In this document: positions 34,659-43,547 of the stretch, piece by piece
Layout: every line of letters starts with the position of its first letter
How positions within the stretch are numbered: position 1 is the first letter of the stretch
NCBI GenBank assembly: GCA_903893625.1
Contig: CAITND010000197.1
Span: 1 to 45,109, forward strand
Source: an uncultured Oscillatoriales cyanobacterium
Lineage (GTDB): Bacteria; Cyanobacteriota; Cyanobacteriia; Cyanobacteriales; Microcoleaceae
Reading direction: 5' to 3'
Length of the DNA stretch: 45,109 bases
Notes under the pieces: generated by a model
What the model saw: the letters and a program-made list of their open reading frames with translations, nothing else
Told to the model about the DNA's origin: nothing
The model's database searches: none
Program-made: the position numbers and the translations under genes

Positions 34659-36539
34659 GTGATGGAACCAATTTATATTTTAGGTGCTGGCCCAGCCGGA
34701 CTCGCGGCGGCTTATACTTTAACCAAGCAAGGTCAGTCTGTTGTTGTTGTTGAACGAGATAGTCAAGTCGGAGGACTGGCTAAAAGTATAGAATATCAAG
34801 GCTTTATCTTAGATTATGGCCCCCATAGATTTTATACAAAAATTGCTCCGGTTTTGCAACTTTGGGATGAAGTTTTAGGGGATGAACAAGTTACAGTTAA
34901 TCGTTTAACTCGGATTTATTATGGGGGAAAATATTTTAGTTATCCCTTAAAAGCTAAACAAGTTTTATCGGCATTAGGATTAGTTGAAAGTTTAAGAATT
35001 GTCCTATCCTATTTAGCCGTCCGATTATTTCCTAAACCCGAAGCTAATAATTTTGCCGAATGGGTAGAAAATAAATTTGGAAAACGACTATCAGAAATAT
35101 TTTTTGAAGGTTACACCGAGAAATTATGGGGTATTCCTTGTACAGAAATTAGTCCCGACTGGGCCGCCCAACGCATTAAAGGGTTATCTTTATCAAAAGC
35201 GATTAAAAATGCTATTTTAGGCAATGATGGTAAAGTTAAAAACCTCATAGACCAATTTCAATTTCCCCGTTTAGGTTCGGGTCAACTCTATGAAAAAATC
35301 GCCGACTATTTACAACAACATCAACAACCGATTTTATTAAATACGGAAGTAATTCAAGTTCATCATCACAATTCTCAAGTTTCCCATATCACCCTGAGAA
35401 ACCGCATCACAAAAGCGGAAAACACCGTTGCTTGTGGGGGATTAATTTCTTCTATTCCTTTGACCCATTTTGTTCAACAATTGCAATCTTCTCCCCCGGA
35501 AAAAGTTATAGATGCTGCTAAATCTCTGAAATTTAGAAATACAATTTTAGTCTATTTAATGGTAGAAGGTGGTAATCTTTTCCCCGATAATTGGTTATAT
35601 ATTAATGACCCCAGAGTTGAAGTCGGACGAGTGACAAATTTCGCCAACTGGTCGCCAGAAATGTTAGCTAATACTGAACAAACTCCCCTATGTTGTGAAT
35701 ATTGGTGTAATTTTGGCGATGATTTATGGCAATGTCCAGAAGATGAATTGAGAATATTAGCTGAAAAAGACCTACGCAAAATTGGGTTATTAAAAAATCA
35801 AGCCGTTTCCGATGGGTTTATTGTTCGTTTACCTCGAACCTATCCTATCTATGCGGGAAATTATCAAGCTGCTTTATCGGAAATTCAAGGCTATTTACAA
35901 ACCTTCCAAAACTTGCAATTAGTGGGACGTTATGGCGCATTTAAGTATAATAACCAAGACCATAGTTTATTAATGGGAATTTTTGCGGCGGAGAACGTTC
36001 TAACTCCTGGGAAACATAACCTCTGGAATGTTAATAGTGATAGCGAATATGTGGAAGAAGCTAGTGCAGAAACCGCCACAACCGCCGCCACAAATACTCG
36101 TCTATCCCGACGTCGCCAAACCTTAAAAACCTTACGAGAATTTGGCGGTTATTTATTCACCGGGGGCGCGGCAACTATTGTCGATGTTCTGATTTTTTCT
36201 ATTCTCAACAAGTCTGGATTATGGTATGTTTTTGCATTAGGAATTAGTTATTTTATAGGATTAAGTACCAACTTTTGGCTCAGTCGTCGCTTTGTATTTG
36301 GGATTTATTGGAAAAACTGGTTTGTTCAATATGGAGTGTTTGCGACCGTTGCTTTAAATAGTTTATTAGCCAATTTAGGGTTATTACAACTGTTAATTAA
36401 TGAATTAGGATGGCATCCAACTATATCCCGTTTAGCCAGTGCTGCTTGTGTCGCCACGATTAGTTTTACCGGACATAAGTTGTATTCCTTCTCATCCCAA
36501 AATCAATCTAATAATCAAGTTTCCGAACTGCAATCTTAA
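34659..36539 (+). CDS. FAD-dependent oxidoreductase fused to a GtrA flippase-like domain
   Basis: A 626-residue two-domain protein. Residues 1-470 form an FAD enzyme of the amine-oxidase/UDP-galactopyranose-mutase-like group: ILGAGPAGLAAAYTL (7-21), the ERDSQVGGLAKS region for the flavin ribityl, LDYGPHRFY and a C-terminal NLWNVNSDSEYVEE. Residues about 495-615 form a GtrA domain with four helices (EFGGYLFTGGAATIVDVLIF, SYFIGLSTNFWLSRRFVF). GtrA proteins help move polyprenyl-phosphate glucose across the membrane. The two usually occur as separate genes, so the fusion couples a redox or isomerase step to a lipid-linked sugar. The next gene starts 6 bases later. The reaction is unknown. Confidence 0.85.
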   Translation: MMEPIYILGAGPAGLAAAYTLTKQGQSVVVVERDSQVGGLAKSIEYQGFILDYGPHRFYTKIAPVLQLWDEVLGDEQVTVNRLTRIYYGGKYFSYPLKAKQVLSALGLVESLRIVLSYLAVRLFPKPEANNFAEWVENKFGKRLSEIFFEGYTEKLWGIPCTEISPDWAAQRIKGLSLSKAIKNAILGNDGKVKNLIDQFQFPRLGSGQLYEKIADYLQQHQQPILLNTEVIQVHHHNSQVSHITLRNRITKAENTVACGGLISSIPLTHFVQQLQSSPPEKVIDAAKSLKFRNTILVYLMVEGGNLFPDNWLYINDPRVEVGRVTNFANWSPEMLANTEQTPLCCEYWCNFGDDLWQCPEDELRILAEKDLRKIGLLKNQAVSDGFIVRLPRTYPIYAGNYQAALSEIQGYLQTFQNLQLVGRYGAFKYNNQDHSLLMGIFAAENVLTPGKHNLWNVNSDSEYVEEASAETATTAATNTRLSRRRQTLKTLREFGGYLFTGGAATIVDVLIFSILNKSGLWYVFALGISYFIGLSTNFWLSRRFVFGIYWKNWFVQYGVFATVALNSLLANLGLLQLLINELGWHPTISRLASAACVATISFTGHKLYSFSSQNQSNNQVSELQS

Positions 36540-36545
36540 CTAACA

Positions 36546-38777
36546 ATGTCTGAACAAAAACAACAGGCTAAAGTGAATTTAACCACTATTTTTGTGATAA
36601 CTTTAGCCACTTGGTTGATTCTGATTCCTTTCGTTAATTCGATTAAAATTCCCTTTGGAAATAATCAAACTGGGGTGATTTCTTTAGCCAGTATTAATAA
36701 TATTAGTCCCTATACGGACTATCTCAAATATATTATTTTACTCCTCACGCCTCCCTTAATTGCGACTCTGGTTTTAAACCTGAATCAAAAACCCCTGGGA
36801 ATAATTTTAACGGTTATTAACCATCGTTATACTTGGATAGGAGTTAGTTCTATTCTATTACTAACTTGGTTAATAAATACTCCCTTCAGCCAATTTAGAA
36901 TTAATTCAACTTTAATTGATTCTTTCCATGAAGGGGAATTTTTAGGCTTTTTACCTAACTTTCTCCAACTTCCCAAACCCTTTATCAATACGGTTTTAAT
37001 TCATGGGTATGGTGTTGATGTGCTTCCCAGTTGGTTAGCAAAAAATCTCGCTACTCAAAATAATGGAATTGCTTTAACTCGGTTATTCGTCAACCTAGAA
37101 AATGTGATTACCTGTTTGGGTTATTTCTGGATAATTTGGGAATTAATTAATTTAGCAAAAATAAATAAAAATAGATTAAAAATATTCTTAATTTCTTGTA
37201 TTTTATTTTGTGTATTTGATGGAATTTTCTATAAATTTGATGGTCGTAGGGGAACCAGTTTTATTATTCAATTGGCGTTAACCTTACGGTTTTTCAGAAT
37301 AGCTGAAACTCAACCTAAGCAAGCCCAATGGTTATCGGTGTTAATTGGTGCGTCAATTCCCAGTAGTTTTTTCTATATTTATGACCGAGCGATTTATTTT
37401 ATCGCCGTTTATCTTTGTGCTTCTATTCTATCATTATTTATCAATAAAAAAACATCTATTCTATGGTTAAAAGGATCATTAATTGGGATTATTGTTACTT
37501 CTATTTTTAGTCTAATATTCCTGGGTTTTGACCAAATTAATGCCATTATCTCTCAAGTTTTATATTGGGGAAAATATGGACGATATATCTCTTTTATTCC
37601 CCTTCCTCCCCTAGAATTAACCTGGACTTCCCAAACCTTTTGGTTATCAATGTTTGTTCAAAGTGCGGTTTTAGTTTACCTAATTTTAGACTTAAAAAAT
37701 CATGGTTTAAAACTTTATCCATTTGTCCAAAACAATTATCTAATTATTTTATTACTGGTTTCCGCATCAATTTACATGAGAATTACCCTCGATAGAAGCG
37801 ATTTAGGACACTCCTATCAGGGCGCATTAATTACCACATTTTTAGGATTTTACCTAATTTATCTAGGATATAAACATCAAATAGAACCGCAGTTATCCCA
37901 ACTTAATATAACTCCCATTCAACAGAGTTTAACTGTTCTTATCTTAATTGTGATTATCTTAACAGAACCCGGTTTTAATATTGTTAAAGGTCTTAAAAAT
38001 CTGACTCAACTCCCTGAATCTTTATCAACTCCTAATCAAAAACTCTTAAAACCCGACTATTTAGAAGCATGGAATACCCTCAAACCCGAAATTGAGCAAC
38101 AATCTTGCTTTTTCACCTTAACTTCCGAGGGATTATGGTATTATTTATTTGATAAACCATCCTGTTCTAAATATAGTTATGTTCTCTATGCTAAACCTAC
38201 CGTTGCTCAACAGGAAGTGATTCAAGAACTTAATGAAACCAAACCCAATATTCTCTTATTAACTAATGAAATCTGGTATCAAAATCCTTGGGATGAGGTG
38301 TTAAAATCCGAATCCGCTTCTTTAATTTATCAGAACGTTTTAACTACCTATCGACCTTATAAAACCATTCAATCTCATTGGTTTTGGAAACGCAACAATC
38401 AACCCTTAAAATTCGCTCAAACTCAAACATTAAATGGTAATATAGAATCTATTCTCACCCAACCTATTCATCAACGGGATGATTTATCTATTAACGGATG
38501 GTCAATTCTTCCTAAACAATCAAAACCTGCGGATGCAGTTTATCTAAGTTTAGGGGAAAATAATCAATTAATTGCTGTCGGTCAAGTTAATATTGCTAGA
38601 CCCGATGTAGTTCAAGTTTTATCTAATCCTAAATATGAAAAATCAGGCTGGATGATTCGAGTTCCAACGGCAATTTTACCCCCAGGAAATAATCAAATGA
38701 AAGTCTGGAGTTATGACGCTAAAAATAATCAATTAATTCCAATTGGAAAAAGCTTTAATTTAGAAATTATCCCCTAA
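36546..38777 (+). CDS. large polytopic membrane protein, likely glycosyltransferase
   Basis: A 743-residue protein with about 12 helices up to residue 480, then a soluble part. The loop NSTLIDSFHEGEFLGFLPNF in the first large periplasmic segment has acidic residues where GT-C enzymes have them. The sequence is otherwise not recognised. The last 110 residues form a beta-rich domain (NGWSILPKQSKPADAVYLSL, ARPDVVQVL, SGWMIRVPTAILPPGNNQMK) that I recall at the ends of other bacterial membrane glycosyltransferase-like proteins. It closes the operon with GT-C and FAD-GtrA genes. A role in transferring or modifying a lipid-linked sugar is inferred from context only. Confidence 0.65.
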   Translation: MSEQKQQAKVNLTTIFVITLATWLILIPFVNSIKIPFGNNQTGVISLASINNISPYTDYLKYIILLLTPPLIATLVLNLNQKPLGIILTVINHRYTWIGVSSILLLTWLINTPFSQFRINSTLIDSFHEGEFLGFLPNFLQLPKPFINTVLIHGYGVDVLPSWLAKNLATQNNGIALTRLFVNLENVITCLGYFWIIWELINLAKINKNRLKIFLISCILFCVFDGIFYKFDGRRGTSFIIQLALTLRFFRIAETQPKQAQWLSVLIGASIPSSFFYIYDRAIYFIAVYLCASILSLFINKKTSILWLKGSLIGIIVTSIFSLIFLGFDQINAIISQVLYWGKYGRYISFIPLPPLELTWTSQTFWLSMFVQSAVLVYLILDLKNHGLKLYPFVQNNYLIILLLVSASIYMRITLDRSDLGHSYQGALITTFLGFYLIYLGYKHQIEPQLSQLNITPIQQSLTVLILIVIILTEPGFNIVKGLKNLTQLPESLSTPNQKLLKPDYLEAWNTLKPEIEQQSCFFTLTSEGLWYYLFDKPSCSKYSYVLYAKPTVAQQEVIQELNETKPNILLLTNEIWYQNPWDEVLKSESASLIYQNVLTTYRPYKTIQSHWFWKRNNQPLKFAQTQTLNGNIESILTQPIHQRDDLSINGWSILPKQSKPADAVYLSLGENNQLIAVGQVNIARPDVVQVLSNPKYEKSGWMIRVPTAILPPGNNQMKVWSYDAKNNQLIPIGKSFNLEIIP

Positions 38778-38781
38778 CCGC

Positions 38782-38829
38782 CGTTGTTGCGCTTCAGCAC
38801 ATTCTTCGTAGTAAGCCCTTCAGGGCTTA
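38782..38829. repeat. interspersed repeat, copy 1, with hairpin
   Basis: CGTTGTTGCGCTTCAGC begins at 38782 and runs to a hairpin with arms TAAGCCC (38812-38818) and GGGCTTA (38823-38829) and loop TTCA. The first part matches both arms of the repeat at 42313-42405. The hairpin may also end the GT-C operon transcript. Confidence 0.7.
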
Positions 38830-38866
38830 ATCCCCAGTAGTTTATAACCTCCTCATTAACCGCTTA

Positions 38867-39364
38867 TTATTCATCAATATTATTTTTAGATTCCTCACCG
38901 TTGAAATTCGATGGAAAATGGAGTTGAAGGTTAATATCAATTGAAATAGTATTTTCTTTATGTATATTAATACCTATTATTTTAACCAAAGCTTCTTGAG
39001 GTAATGAATTATTGAATAAGTTTTCTCCTGAAGATGATTTTTTATAACCTGCATCATTTAACCAGTTACAAATATTACGCCAATTTCCTACTTCTGAGGG
39101 AACCTCTAAAAGATTTTTTAAATAAGGATATAACGTTTTACAGAGGTAAACTTCCACACTTTTAGGACTTTGAAATAGTTTTTTAGCAATTTCCGCCGGA
39201 CTATAACCACACAATAGTCCCCTCAGATAAAGCTTTTCCGTTTCCGTTAACCCCTGTCGAGAACGAGGGGACAATAGCCGTTTTACTGCTTCTAGGTCTT
39301 GATACAGTTTTTGTAAATCCCACAAGTTACTAGCCTCAGTAAACATCTCATTTTTATTATTCAT
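38867..39364 (-). CDS. HTH-domain protein of the cyanobacterial signalling type
   Basis: A 165-residue protein. Residues 40-80 form a LuxR-like helix-turn-helix: LTETEKLYLRGLLCGYSPAE, then IAKKLFQSPKSVEVYLCKTL. The next helix and loop (LLEVPSEVGNWRNICNWLND) match the conserved N-terminal DNA-binding region that in cyanobacteria often precedes STAND NTPase, TPR or peptidase modules. Here no such module follows; the last 60 residues are polar and unrecognised. It could be a small regulator or a truncated signalling protein. It is divergent from the M23 gene across 288 bases in which I see nothing else. Confidence 0.72.
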   Translation of the reverse strand: MNNKNEMFTEASNLWDLQKLYQDLEAVKRLLSPRSRQGLTETEKLYLRGLLCGYSPAEIAKKLFQSPKSVEVYLCKTLYPYLKNLLEVPSEVGNWRNICNWLNDAGYKKSSSGENLFNNSLPQEALVKIIGINIHKENTISIDINLQLHFPSNFNGEESKNNIDE

Positions 39365-39685
39365 AGTAGATCTGGCTGATTTGACTAACGTAAGTATAGC
39401 CTAAAATACTAGCTTTGATTAGTTGTGTAATAGTTTAGACTGGTATATTCTAAGACTAACCCGCTAAAACATAGATTGTCGAGAAAACCTTAAAACTAAA
39501 AGCCAATTCCCTATGAACAGGCAGTTTTTAGCATGGAAAAGATATGAGTTGATCCAATCAGAACCTAAACTTTTGTAACCCATACTGAGGTTTAGCGTAA
39601 AATTCGCTACTAGCCATCAATAGCAGAAATAAAACATTTCAATTTTGAAAGTTTGATTAGTTTTTACTTAACCATAGAACCTATC

Positions 39686-41302
39686 ATGTTTGAAGTTAAT
39701 CCTAACCCTCAATTAGCCAACGCTATCACCTCTTTAGCGGAGACTAACACTTTCCTAGCAGAACAGGTGATGCCCAAAGTTTATCAGCAACTGCAACTAT
39801 TTGCTAGTAATCCCACTTTCCTCGAACAACTGAAGCTACCTTTTGGTGATAGTTTGGACATTCAAAAGGCACAAACCTTAGCCACAGAATGGCTTACAGG
39901 AAATTTTAGCGCCCTTGCACCGATTAAAATTGTCGCTTCAGCCGATATTAAAGGGTCTTCTGGGGCGTTTGCGGATGCCACAAATCAAATTTACCTGGCT
40001 GAAGATATTTTGACGGGTAGCAACGTTAATCAGGCTGTGAGCGTAGTCTTGGAAGAAATTGGACATTCTATTGATCCTCAACTTAATTCTAGCGATTCTC
40101 TTGGGGATGAAGGCGAAATTTTTGCCAATATTGTTCAAGGTAAAGGATTAAGTCCTGAACAAATTCAAACGTTAAAGACTGATGATGATGCGGCTCTTGT
40201 GACAATAGATGGACAACAGATTGCGATCGAGAAAGCTGATTTTGATATTAACAATCTTTGGTATGTTCAAGGTTATGATTGGAGTTCAGGAAAAATGAAT
40301 TATGTGACAGAATATGATTTTGGTTCTAACACTCGCACTGATGGAAAGAAAGGTTTTGTCGGAAACTGGGGAACTGGTGCTGTAAAAGATGGTCTTCCCA
40401 GTGACAAATTTCTATTAAGATTTTACACACAAGCAGATTTTCAGCAAGGTCAAACCTACAATTTTAATGTTAAATCAGATGACGGTTATGTCTTAGGTGC
40501 TCTTCCTGTTGGTGCTAGTAACGGTGACTGGGAACCTATTTCAGAGCCTAAAGATTGGAAATATGCCGAAGATGCTTACGGGGGAAAATCACTTCAATTT
40601 ACACCTGAAAAGAATGGTAAGTATTGGGTTTGGGCAGACTATTATGATAGAGCTAGTGGCGCTTACTTTGATATTTCTTGGGAAAAAGGAAGTCAGGCTC
40701 TTGGTTCTGTTGGTATTTCTTGGGAGAAAGATGGTAACACCAATCAAAATGGAACTAATTTCAAAATGCCTTTACCTGGAGGTCAAAACTGGTATGCTAA
40801 TCAAGGTTTAGATGGATCGTCTCATGTGTCTTCCCAACGGACTGCTATAGACATTGATGATAGCACAACTAATGGCCAAAAGTATAATGTTCCGGTTCTT
40901 GCATCTGCTAGTGGACAGGTAATATACAAAGGCTTCCAAGCCGGAGGTTTTGGAAATCATCTGGTTATAGACCATGATTACCCTTACGATGGCAGTGGGT
41001 ACTTAACAATATATGCTCATCTTAAAGATGCAGCTTTGCCTAACATTGGAGCATCAGTAAATCAAGGTGATCAGTTAGGAATTTTGGGTAATACTGGTAA
41101 TTCTTATGGTTCACACCTTCACTTTGAAATTATATACAACAATAGTAAACCTGCATCTCTTAATACAATAACTAATAGTGGTTACAGGGGAACACCAATA
41201 TCGACCCCTGAAATTAAAAATTTCCGTCTGGAGGGCTTGCCAATAACTGACTACGATTACCCTAATGCTTATAATTCTAGCAATCGTGCAGTTGCTTGGT
41301 AG
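39686..41302 (+). CDS. multidomain secreted M23 (LytM) metallopeptidase
   Basis: A 538-residue protein from ATG 39686 (a TTG at 39653 is less likely). The N-terminal region (30-180) resembles zinc-protease-like domains of cyanobacterial secreted proteins but reads VVLEEIGHSID, so the first His of a HExxH is Glu. The middle part (about 190-340) is PA14-like: LLRFYTQADFQQGQTYNFNV, SDDGYVLGALPVGAS. The C-terminal M23 domain (about 365-480) has QRTAIDID, VPVLASASGQVIYKG, FGNHLVIDH, LTIYAHLKDA, then GNTGNSYGSHLHFEI with the HxH zinc pair. There is no classical signal peptide; export by a type I route, shared with the RTX neighbour, is plausible. It should cut peptide bonds of peptidoglycan or proteins. 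Confidence 0.85.
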   Translation: MFEVNPNPQLANAITSLAETNTFLAEQVMPKVYQQLQLFASNPTFLEQLKLPFGDSLDIQKAQTLATEWLTGNFSALAPIKIVASADIKGSSGAFADATNQIYLAEDILTGSNVNQAVSVVLEEIGHSIDPQLNSSDSLGDEGEIFANIVQGKGLSPEQIQTLKTDDDAALVTIDGQQIAIEKADFDINNLWYVQGYDWSSGKMNYVTEYDFGSNTRTDGKKGFVGNWGTGAVKDGLPSDKFLLRFYTQADFQQGQTYNFNVKSDDGYVLGALPVGASNGDWEPISEPKDWKYAEDAYGGKSLQFTPEKNGKYWVWADYYDRASGAYFDISWEKGSQALGSVGISWEKDGNTNQNGTNFKMPLPGGQNWYANQGLDGSSHVSSQRTAIDIDDSTTNGQKYNVPVLASASGQVIYKGFQAGGFGNHLVIDHDYPYDGSGYLTIYAHLKDAALPNIGASVNQGDQLGILGNTGNSYGSHLHFEIIYNNSKPASLNTITNSGYRGTPISTPEIKNFRLEGLPITDYDYPNAYNSSNRAVAW

Positions 41303-41416
41303 ATTTAAAAAATTGCCAGTAAGATTGGTTATTTACATGGGACAAAATAAAAAAAGTCAATCGTCTAGTTTAATTGATTGGGTGATAAAAACATGAAGAA
41401 TACAGCAATCAATAAG

Positions 41417-41445
41417 TTGACAAAAACAGCTTAACCTAATATTTT
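41417..41445 (+). promoter_or_regulatory. promoter of the RTX gene
   Basis: TTGACA (41417-41422), exactly 17 bases, then TATTTT (41440-41445). A start near 41452 gives a leader of about 53 bases before ATG 41505. Confidence 0.55.
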
Positions 41446-41504
41446 AAACTGGACGCTCTCTTTCAAAAAAACAACAGGGTTATTATCCTCATCAGTGAAG
41501 CATT

Positions 41505-42245
41505 ATGGCACTACAACCAAGCACTCAAAACGGTATATCTTTTTTAATCGGAGATAATACCGCCGAATCAATTATTTTATCTTCTGGACAACTTAGTAAT
41601 TACCCAGGTGGTTTATTAGCCCTCGATGGTAATGATACCGTTATCGGTTCAGAAAATAGTGAATTTATTAATGGAAATACGGGTTTAGATTCCTTACTTG
41701 GAAATGGAGGAATTGATACCCTTAGAGGTGGAAAACAAGACGATATTCTCGATGGCGGAAGTGGGAATGATTTCTTGGCAGGAGATTTAGATCAAGATAT
41801 TGTTAGAGGAGGAGACGGTAATGATAGTTTGTATGGGGGAAAAAACAGTGATCAATTGTTTGGAGATGCCGGGGATGATATTCTTTCAGGAGACAAAGAT
41901 AACGATACATTAACAGGAGGAACGGGAAAAGATACCTTTGTTTTAGTTACAGGTGGCGGTTTAGACGTAATTACTGATTTTGAAAATAGCATTGATATTA
42001 TTAAACTGCCTGATGGTGTGAAATTTAATGATATTCTGTTACAATCTTTATCAGGAAATACCCTAGTTACCGTGAAAAGTACAGGAGAACAATTAGCCCA
42101 AATTAATAATATTTCTGTTGGTAATTTGACGGCTGCTAGTTTTGGGGAAACAACTGCAAATGTAATCCCTACTATTCCCAGTATCCCTGGTATCCCTGGT
42201 ATTCCTAGTATTCCTACTACTCCTGTTTCTAGCAACAGTTTATAA
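41505..42245 (+). CDS. RTX (hemolysin-type calcium-binding repeat) protein
   Basis: A 246-residue protein. Residues about 40-145 contain some ten nonapeptide repeats of the GGxGxDxLx kind (GGSGNDFLAG, GGDGNDSLYG, GGTGKDTFVLV), which bind Ca2+ and form a beta-roll after type I secretion. A domain typical of the end of RTX proteins follows (DVITDFENSIDIIKLPDG... FNDILLQ). The last 25 residues are an unusual proline array: IPSIPGIPGIPSIPTTP, from a short DNA repeat. No signal peptide. The C-terminal secretion signal would have to include this tail. It lies downstream of the M23 gene and has its own promoter. Function unknown. Confidence 0.88.
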   Translation: MALQPSTQNGISFLIGDNTAESIILSSGQLSNYPGGLLALDGNDTVIGSENSEFINGNTGLDSLLGNGGIDTLRGGKQDDILDGGSGNDFLAGDLDQDIVRGGDGNDSLYGGKNSDQLFGDAGDDILSGDKDNDTLTGGTGKDTFVLVTGGGLDVITDFENSIDIIKLPDGVKFNDILLQSLSGNTLVTVKSTGEQLAQINNISVGNLTAASFGETTANVIPTIPSIPGIPGIPSIPTTPVSSNSL

Positions 42246-42312
42246 TCTTTTTCCCTGGTTCTACCTGGGAACTGGAAACTGAGGCTCTGTCTCCGGTTAA
42301 TAGTAGGCGGAA

Positions 42313-42405
42313 ATCCCGTTGTTCCAACGTTGTTGCGCTTCAAGCGCATTCTTTTCTGATGCTATACTACAACGAATAAGATGCGCTGAAGCGCAACAAC
42401 GGGAT
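42313..42405. repeat. interspersed inverted repeat, MITE/REP-like, copy 2
   Basis: The right arm (42381-42405) reads ATGCGCTGAAGCGCAACAAC and continues GGGAT. The left arm (42313-42349) is its inverse but carries an extra 11 bases (CCAACGTTGTT at 42324-42334) and one extra A. ATCCCGTTGTT at 42313 pairs with AACAACGGGAT at 42395. The centre is about 31 bases. The arm sequence matches the element at 38782. It lies between two convergent genes. Confidence 0.75.
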
Positions 42406-42408
42406 AAT

Positions 42409-43482
42409 TTATAGATGATTTTGGATGATTTTTGCTGTTTCTTCTCCAGTTTTTTCCCAACTAAATTGTTTAACTTGTGCTAATCCTAATTGTCTTAAAT
42501 GCGATCGCATTTCTGTACTATTAGCTAGGGTTTCTATCGCTTCTGTAATTTCTTCTACTTGATAAGGATTAACATATAATGCCGCATTTCCTCCTACTTC
42601 GGGTAAAGAAGATAGGTTAGAGGTAATAACAGGAGTTCCGCAAGCCATCGCTTCTAAAACAGGGAAACCAAACCCCTCCCAAAGACTGGGAAAAACAACA
42701 GCAATGGCTTGATTAATTATTGTAGTTAATTCATCGGTCGGAACATAATTTAAAAACTTTACTTGTTTAGTTAATTCTAACTCTTGAACTTGCCTTTTAA
42801 GTTCGGGTGTATAGGTTTCATCCGTTGGGCCAGCTAACCATAATTCATATTCTGATGAATTTTTTAAACCAGAAAAAGCACTAATTAATCGAGATACATT
42901 TTTATAAATATCATGACGACCAATATAGAGAAAATAATTGCGGGTTGGTAAGTCTAAAAATTGAAATCGCTGCGGGTTATAAGCCAGGGGAATGGGTGTA
43001 ATTTTGTGTTCTGGAATATTAAAAAATTGGATTAAATCTTCAGCCGTTGCGATAGAATTACAGACAATATGTTCAGCTTGGGATAATACCAAGGGAATAT
43101 AATATTTAAAATAAGCTGTTAACCGAGAACCCCGTCTGGGAAACCTTAACGGAATAATATCATGGGCCATTACAATTGACCGACACCCCGAATATAAAGG
43201 GGCTTCTGGAACTGGAGAAAAAATCAGATTTCCTTTCAATTGCTGATAAATTTTAGGGAGTTTAAATTGTGTCCAAAGTAACCGTCTAAGATGTCCCTTT
43301 GTTCCTTGGTCGGGGGTCATATTATTAGGAACAGAATAGCAGGAATAATCGAGGTTTTCTTGAGAGGTTAATAAGGTAGGTTGCAGAGGTTTTAAAGCGG
43401 GTAAAATATGACTAGCATAAATAGATATTCCTGTAGGTTCAGGAATTAAAAATGATAAATTAATCAGCAGGGAATTAGACAT
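42409..43482 (-). CDS. glycosyltransferase family 4
   Basis: A 357-residue GT-B enzyme. The N-terminal acceptor domain has [19 protein letters not shown] and [11 protein letters not shown]. The C-terminal domain has [20 protein letters not shown] and [20 protein letters not shown], the latter being the conserved E-x7-E donor site of GT4, then [20 protein letters not shown]. It belongs to the mannosyltransferase-like branch. It is cytoplasmic or membrane-associated and builds polysaccharide or glycolipid. It stands alone, leftward, ending at the hairpin repeat. Confidence 0.92.
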   Translation of the reverse strand: MSNSLLINLSFLIPEPTGISIYASHILPALKPLQPTLLTSQENLDYSCYSVPNNMTPDQGTKGHLRRLLWTQFKLPKIYQQLKGNLIFSPVPEAPLYSGCRSIVMAHDIIPLRFPRRGSRLTAYFKYYIPLVLSQAEHIVCNSIATAEDLIQFFNIPEHKITPIPLAYNPQRFQFLDLPTRNYFLYIGRHDIYKNVSRLISAFSGLKNSSEYELWLAGPTDETYTPELKRQVQELELTKQVKFLNYVPTDELTTIINQAIAVVFPSLWEGFGFPVLEAMACGTPVITSNLSSLPEVGGNAALYVNPYQVEEITEAIETLANSTEMRSHLRQLGLAQVKQFSWEKTGEETAKIIQNHL

Positions 43483-43547
43483 TAATTGAGGTTAAAATTA
43501 ATTAGAAATTTACGCAAAAAAGTAAGATGTGATTGAGCTAGTTTCCC

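Noticed and set aside
42251-42271. Hairpin TTCCCTGG/CCTGGGAA after the RTX stop as a terminator
   Set aside because: It has a T-T mismatch and no following T run on either strand.
41852-42349. 165-codon minus-strand frame over the RTX gene
   Set aside because: Its Gly/Ile/Pro-rich translation is the reverse of the RTX repeats and the proline tail.
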